Source: Sphingomonas sp. (GTDB taxonomy: Bacteria; Pseudomonadota; Alphaproteobacteria; Sphingomonadales; Sphingomonadaceae). Taken from it: DNA of 7,134 bases. The translations under genes and the position numbers were made by a program. The DNA is taken from the NCBI GenBank assembly GCA_013812805.1, contig JACCSV010000142.1, forward strand, positions 1 to 7,134. The letters run 5' to 3'. This document shows, piece after piece, positions 6,529-7,134 of this stretch (position 1 is its first letter; each line of letters starts with the position of its first letter). The notes below the pieces were generated by a model. The model was not told where the DNA came from, did not search any database, and saw nothing but the letters and a program-made list of their open reading frames with translations.

Positions 6529-6604
6529 TGGTGCCGGATGCAGGATTCGAACCCGCGACCTTCGGTTTACAAAACCGCTGCTCTACCAACTGAGCTAATC
6601 CGGC
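6529..6604 (-). tRNA. tRNA-Thr (anticodon UGU)
   Basis: A complete 76-base cloverleaf including an encoded CCA. The acceptor stem is GCCGGAT/ATCCGGC with discriminator A. The D-arm contains AGCTCAGTTGGTAGAGC. The anticodon loop TTTGTAA gives anticodon TGT, reading ACA threonine codons. The T-arm is GCGGG-TTCGAAT-CCTGC. The first anticodon-stem pair (G27-A43) is a mismatch. The gene lies 29 bases after the stop of the DUF429-like gene. Its 3' end is repeated in degraded form at 4218-4249. Confidence 0.95.
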
Positions 6605-6633
6605 CCAAAGAACGATGCGCGCGAGCATCTGCG

Positions 6634-7134
6634 TCAAAGGATGCCGAAGGTCCAGCCTTCGGTTTCTGCGATGTGCGGAGTGAGCCCCTGCGGCGCGAAG
6701 GCGCGAGGCTCTGCGATGGCGAGAACTCGCATTCCAGCGGCGGTGACCAGCGCGTCGGTCTGGTGATCGTTGGGCGGGAAACGCAGCCGAACCGGCTTGC
6801 TGCCGAGCCCCGCCAGGGCTTCGTTGAGCTGCCGGGTTGTACGCAACTTGGTCCCGCTCATTCCTGCTCGGCGGAGGTAGATGCGAGTGTAGATCTCCGC
6901 CACGGCGCTGCCGCCCTCCGGCCACGGCTCCATCGGCCAGATCGCAACCTGCCCATCGAGGTGGCGAAGCAAGCGCATCCCGGAGAAGCTGGCCTTGGCC
7001 ACCTGAGCGGCGCCGATCGCATCATAGGCGCTCGCCGTCTTGCGGCCGCCAGCCGAGTTCAACAGCCGGTCGCATTCGCGGAAGCGGACGAACTCGGCCT
7101 TCACCCCATCGGCGATGCCGAAATAGAAATGCTT
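6634..7134 (-). CDS. DUF429-like protein, RNase H-fold (partial, C-terminal part)
   Basis: The frame is open from the right edge for 166 residues and then stops, so the N-terminus lies outside the window. The frame has a GTG at 7104, but residues before it (KHFYFGIADG) read as family sequence, so that is not the start. Visible features: FYFGIADG, IGAAQVAKASFSGMRLLRHL, QVAIWPMEPWP, VAEIYTRIYLRRAG, and near the end NDHQTDALVTAAGMR. The last motif, with Asp in a DALV helix, and the xVEIYPR-like strand recall DUF429 proteins, predicted nucleases of the RNase H fold. This assignment is from memory of family patterns and no search was run. Substrate is unknown. It lies just upstream of tRNA-Thr on the same strand, with no clear terminator in the 29-base gap, so the two could share a transcript. 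Confidence 0.65.
   Translation of the reverse strand, partial: KHFYFGIADGVKAEFVRFRECDRLLNSAGGRKTASAYDAIGAAQVAKASFSGMRLLRHLDGQVAIWPMEPWPEGGSAVAEIYTRIYLRRAGMSGTKLRTTRQLNEALAGLGSKPVRLRFPPNDHQTDALVTAAGMRVLAIAEPRAFAPQGLTPHIAETEGWTFGIL

Larger units (their letters stand above)
4218..6561. mobile_element. Putative tRNA-Thr-targeted insertion carrying the RTX gene (remnant)
   Basis: The segment is bounded by direct repeats of the tRNA-Thr 3' end: the intact tRNA on the right and a decayed partial copy on the left, 2311 bases apart. The tRNA 3' end points into the segment, as in integrase-made genomic islands. The only gene inside is the RTX protein gene, whose first half has markedly lower GC than the surroundings. 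No integrase, transposase or other recombination gene is present, so if this is an island it is immobile or a remnant. A duplication of a tRNA fragment without an element is the alternative. Confidence 0.4.

Noticed and set aside
6470..6925. Minus-strand open frame of 151 codons running through the tRNA
   Set aside because: It crosses the complete tRNA-Thr gene and overlaps the DUF429-like gene in another frame; its composition is Arg-rich shadow sequence.

Overview
The window looks like chromosome of a high-GC alphaproteobacterium, most likely a sphingomonad. This rests on the strong G/C bias at third codon positions, the sphingomonad-like protein sequences and the form of the tRNA-Thr; no rRNA or other taxonomic marker is present, so the placement is inferred.

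Layout. Bases 1-1482 carry two minus-strand genes 11 bases apart: a class B DnaJ-type co-chaperone (514-1482) and the N-terminal part of a YihY/BrkB-family inner-membrane protein that runs off the left edge. Diverging from them, on the plus strand, are a threonine synthase-like PLP enzyme (start most likely 1574) and, 16 bases after it, an exodeoxyribonuclease III/AP endonuclease. A possible intrinsic terminator follows, then a short exported protein that resembles the DUF3833 family (3674-4174).

Bases 4218-6604 are the unusual part. A complete tRNA-Thr(UGU) gene with encoded CCA lies on the minus strand at 6529-6604. A degraded copy of its last third lies in direct orientation at 4218-4249. 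Between them is a single large minus-strand gene: a 659-residue protein with an N-terminal propeller-like repeat domain, RTX calcium-binding repeats and a serralysin-type C-terminus of the kind exported by type I secretion. It has its own plausible promoter, an inverted repeat in its leader and a clear ribosome binding site. The N-terminal half of this gene is much poorer in GC than its RTX half and than the flanking genes. The geometry (intact tRNA, cargo, then a 3'-tRNA repeat) is that of an old tRNA-targeted insertion that has lost its integrase, with the RTX gene as cargo.

To the right of the tRNA (6634-7134) is the C-terminal part of a minus-strand protein that resembles the DUF429 RNase H-fold family. 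The housekeeping genes on the left do not form an obvious pathway with the RTX gene, and no type I secretion transporter genes lie in the window.
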